A stretch of 64,000 nucleotides of DNA. It comes from Escarpia spicata (Eukaryota > Annelida > Polychaeta > Sabellida > Siboglinidae). The first letter of the stretch is position 1; the number at the start of each line of letters is the position of its first letter. Shown in pieces: positions 62,615 to 64,000 of this stretch. Location of the stretch: assembly GCA_963995525.1 (NCBI GenBank), contig OZ023210.1, positions 3,818,996-3,882,995 on the forward strand, given 5' to 3'. The notes under the pieces are model-generated. The model saw nothing but the letters and a program-made list of their open reading frames with translations, was not told the DNA's origin and ran no database searches. Position numbers and translations under genes: made by a program.

Positions 62615-62834
62615 GTAGGCAAACTCAAATAAGTCTTGAATCTCTTGGTTAACAGTGCTTAGAAAAAGGTGTTTTTTATGTTGAGATTACTGAAAATTAA
62701 AGGTTGGTGAAATCAGAATAAAAAATGTACTAAATCGCATATTCTATGAATACTATAAAAGATAATTAATTATCGAAGTAAATGCAACAAATGTTCGTCC
62801 AAGTATCTGTGATTTGTTTTTGTAACTATAGTCC

Positions 62835-63725
62835 ATGTTATCTATGGTCAATGAATCTGTAGTCCATGTATCTATGGTCCATGTATCTAAGGTCCGTGTG
62901 TCTCTGATAGTCTGTGTGTCTATGATCTGTGTACCTATGGTCCAGGGTATCTGTGGTCTGTGTGTATCTGGTCCATGTATCACTGGTCCATGTGTCTATG
63001 GTCTGTGTCTCTAGTCCATGTAGATATGTCCATGTACCTCTGGTCCATGTATCTATGGTCCGTGTGTCTCTGGTCCATGTACTTATGGTCCGTGTGTCTC
63101 TGGTCCATGTACTTATGATCCGTGTGTCTCTAGTCCATGTATCTATGGTCCATGTACCTATGGTCGGTGTGTCTCTGGTCCATATACCTATGGTCCGTGT
63201 CTCTGATCCATGTATCTATGGTCCATGTATCTCTGGTCCATGTACCTATGGTTCGTATCACTCTGGTCCATGTATCTATGGTCCATGTATTTATAGTCCA
63301 TGTGTGTCTGATGGTCTGTGTGTCTATGATCCATGTACCTATGGTCCGGGGTATCTGTGGTCTGTGTGTCTCTAGTCCATATACCTATGGTCCATGTACC
63401 TTTGGTCTTTGTATCTATGGTCCATGTATCTATGGTCCGTGTCTCTGGTCCATGTACCTATGGTCCATGTGTCTCTGCTCCATGCATCTATGGTCCATGT
63501 GTCTATGGTCCATGTACCTATGGACTGTGTGTATCTGGTCTATGTATATCCGGTCCGTGTATCTACGATCCGTGTGTCTCTGTTCCAGGTATCTGTGGTC
63601 CATGTACCTATGGTCCGTGTGTCTCTGGTCCATGTATATCTGGTCCTTGTGTCTCTGGTCCGTGTACCTATGGGCCGTGTCTCTCTGATCTGTGCATCTA
63701 TGGGCCGTGTGTCTCTGATCCATGT
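62835..63725. repeat. GGTCCATGTAYCTATGGTCC-type repeats
   Basis: Imperfect 13-15-bp units (CTATGGTCCATGTAT, CTCTGGTCCGTGTGT) over 0.9 kb. A doublet structure gives a weak 30-bp period. Open frames of Tyr/Leu/Trp/Ser or Val/His types in several frames come from periodicity only. Confidence 0.92.
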
Positions 63726-63726
63726 A

Positions 63727-63800
63727 CAGTGTTTCCCCTGGTATAGGATGAGCGAGGTGCGCCACCTCGCCGTTTTGTCTATGCTGCCGAAATTGAAATT
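63727..63800. mobile_element. Possible hAT-type transposon end
   Basis: CAGTGTTTCCCCTGG at 63727 resembles the CAGTG-TTCCC start of hAT termini, followed by a short palindrome GCGAGGTGCGCCACCTCGC. The other end would be beyond the window, so this cannot be confirmed here. Confidence 0.4.
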
Positions 63801-64000
63801 TTGTCCGTTCTTTCGTGATATAGTCAGCGTCAGCGAACGGTGCAAAATGACACCACAAAGTCACTTATATTCCTGCAAAATCGCAGATTTGTAACAACAG
63901 TCGTTTAGTCGTCTTAACATTGCTCACAGCTGGTTAGGATTCACCTCTTCAAATTAACTCCATTGACAACGTGAATGACATCACTTGTCAGTTGTCCAAT
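63801..64000. other. Right edge, nothing further recognised
   Basis: Sequence downstream of the possible hAT end, probably element interior or ZZEF1 intron. No exon seen. Confidence 0.3.

Noticed and set aside
61445..61992. Arg/Glu-rich frame of 175 codons on the minus strand
   Set aside because: Product of the (CT)n/(CCCT)n tract.

Overview
The window is animal nuclear DNA, most likely from an invertebrate. The evidence is one large plus-strand gene split into short exons by GT-AG introns, plus CR1/L2-group non-LTR retrotransposons, tRNA-derived SINEs, and piggyBac-, pogo- and hAT-like DNA transposons. The protein matches the animal ZZEF1 family. The species cannot be fixed from the sequence alone; an amphioxus, a mollusc or another lophotrochozoan would all fit. 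No bacterial, viral or CRISPR features are seen.

The only host gene recognised is a ZZEF1 ortholog (zinc finger ZZ-type and EF-hand domain-containing protein 1). The window holds its middle part. I place 32 internal exons between 3266 and 62614, about 3.34 kb of coding sequence or 1,110 residues, roughly 5% of the window. All introns are GT-AG, every pair of neighbouring exons is phase-compatible, and there is no internal stop. In order the exons encode a helical stretch, a CUB-like beta domain (exons 4-6), a long helical scaffold region (exons 7-20), two tandem ZZ zinc fingers (exons 21-24), and a further helical region with an 11-glutamate tract in exon 29. The last exon is an Arg/Lys-rich, probably beta-rich block. 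The N-terminal EF-hand and DOC domains and the C terminus lie outside the window.

Nearly half of the window, about 30 kb by my tally, is intronic minisatellite. There are more than 20 arrays with units of about 18 to 80 bp. The longest are a 45-bp array (29870-38925, split by a LINE), a 40/49/57-bp array (25005-28801), a 43/44-bp array (52480-56180) and a 41-bp array (46960-49060). The large open frames over these arrays are by-products of stop-free periodic sequence and are not genes.

The most interesting signal is that at least six arrays, probably seven, are tandem copies of a ZZEF1 exon-intron junction. Arrays after exons 6, 21, 23 and 29 repeat the exon 3' end with its donor. Arrays before exons 11 and 25, and probably exon 3, repeat the acceptor, for exons 11 and 25 with the exon start. 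The authentic site is always the copy next to the full exon. Most decoys lead to a quick stop, but those after exon 29 could give in-frame exon extensions.

Mobile elements: an apparently intact CR1/L2-group LINE (31102-34917, minus) sits inside the 45-bp array. A second, decayed LINE (39691-42370, plus) has a 2A-like relic at its N terminus and has lost its YADD box. Four TTAA-flanked piggyBac-like elements lie at 5829-6825, 11708-12496, 21902-22794 and 43665-44351; the last is an almost complete palindrome. A pogo/Tigger-like element lies at 18294-19463. A hAT remnant (56190-57562) contains its own 51-bp minisatellite. SINE copies lie at 7225-7447, 24036-24331 and 57563-57840.
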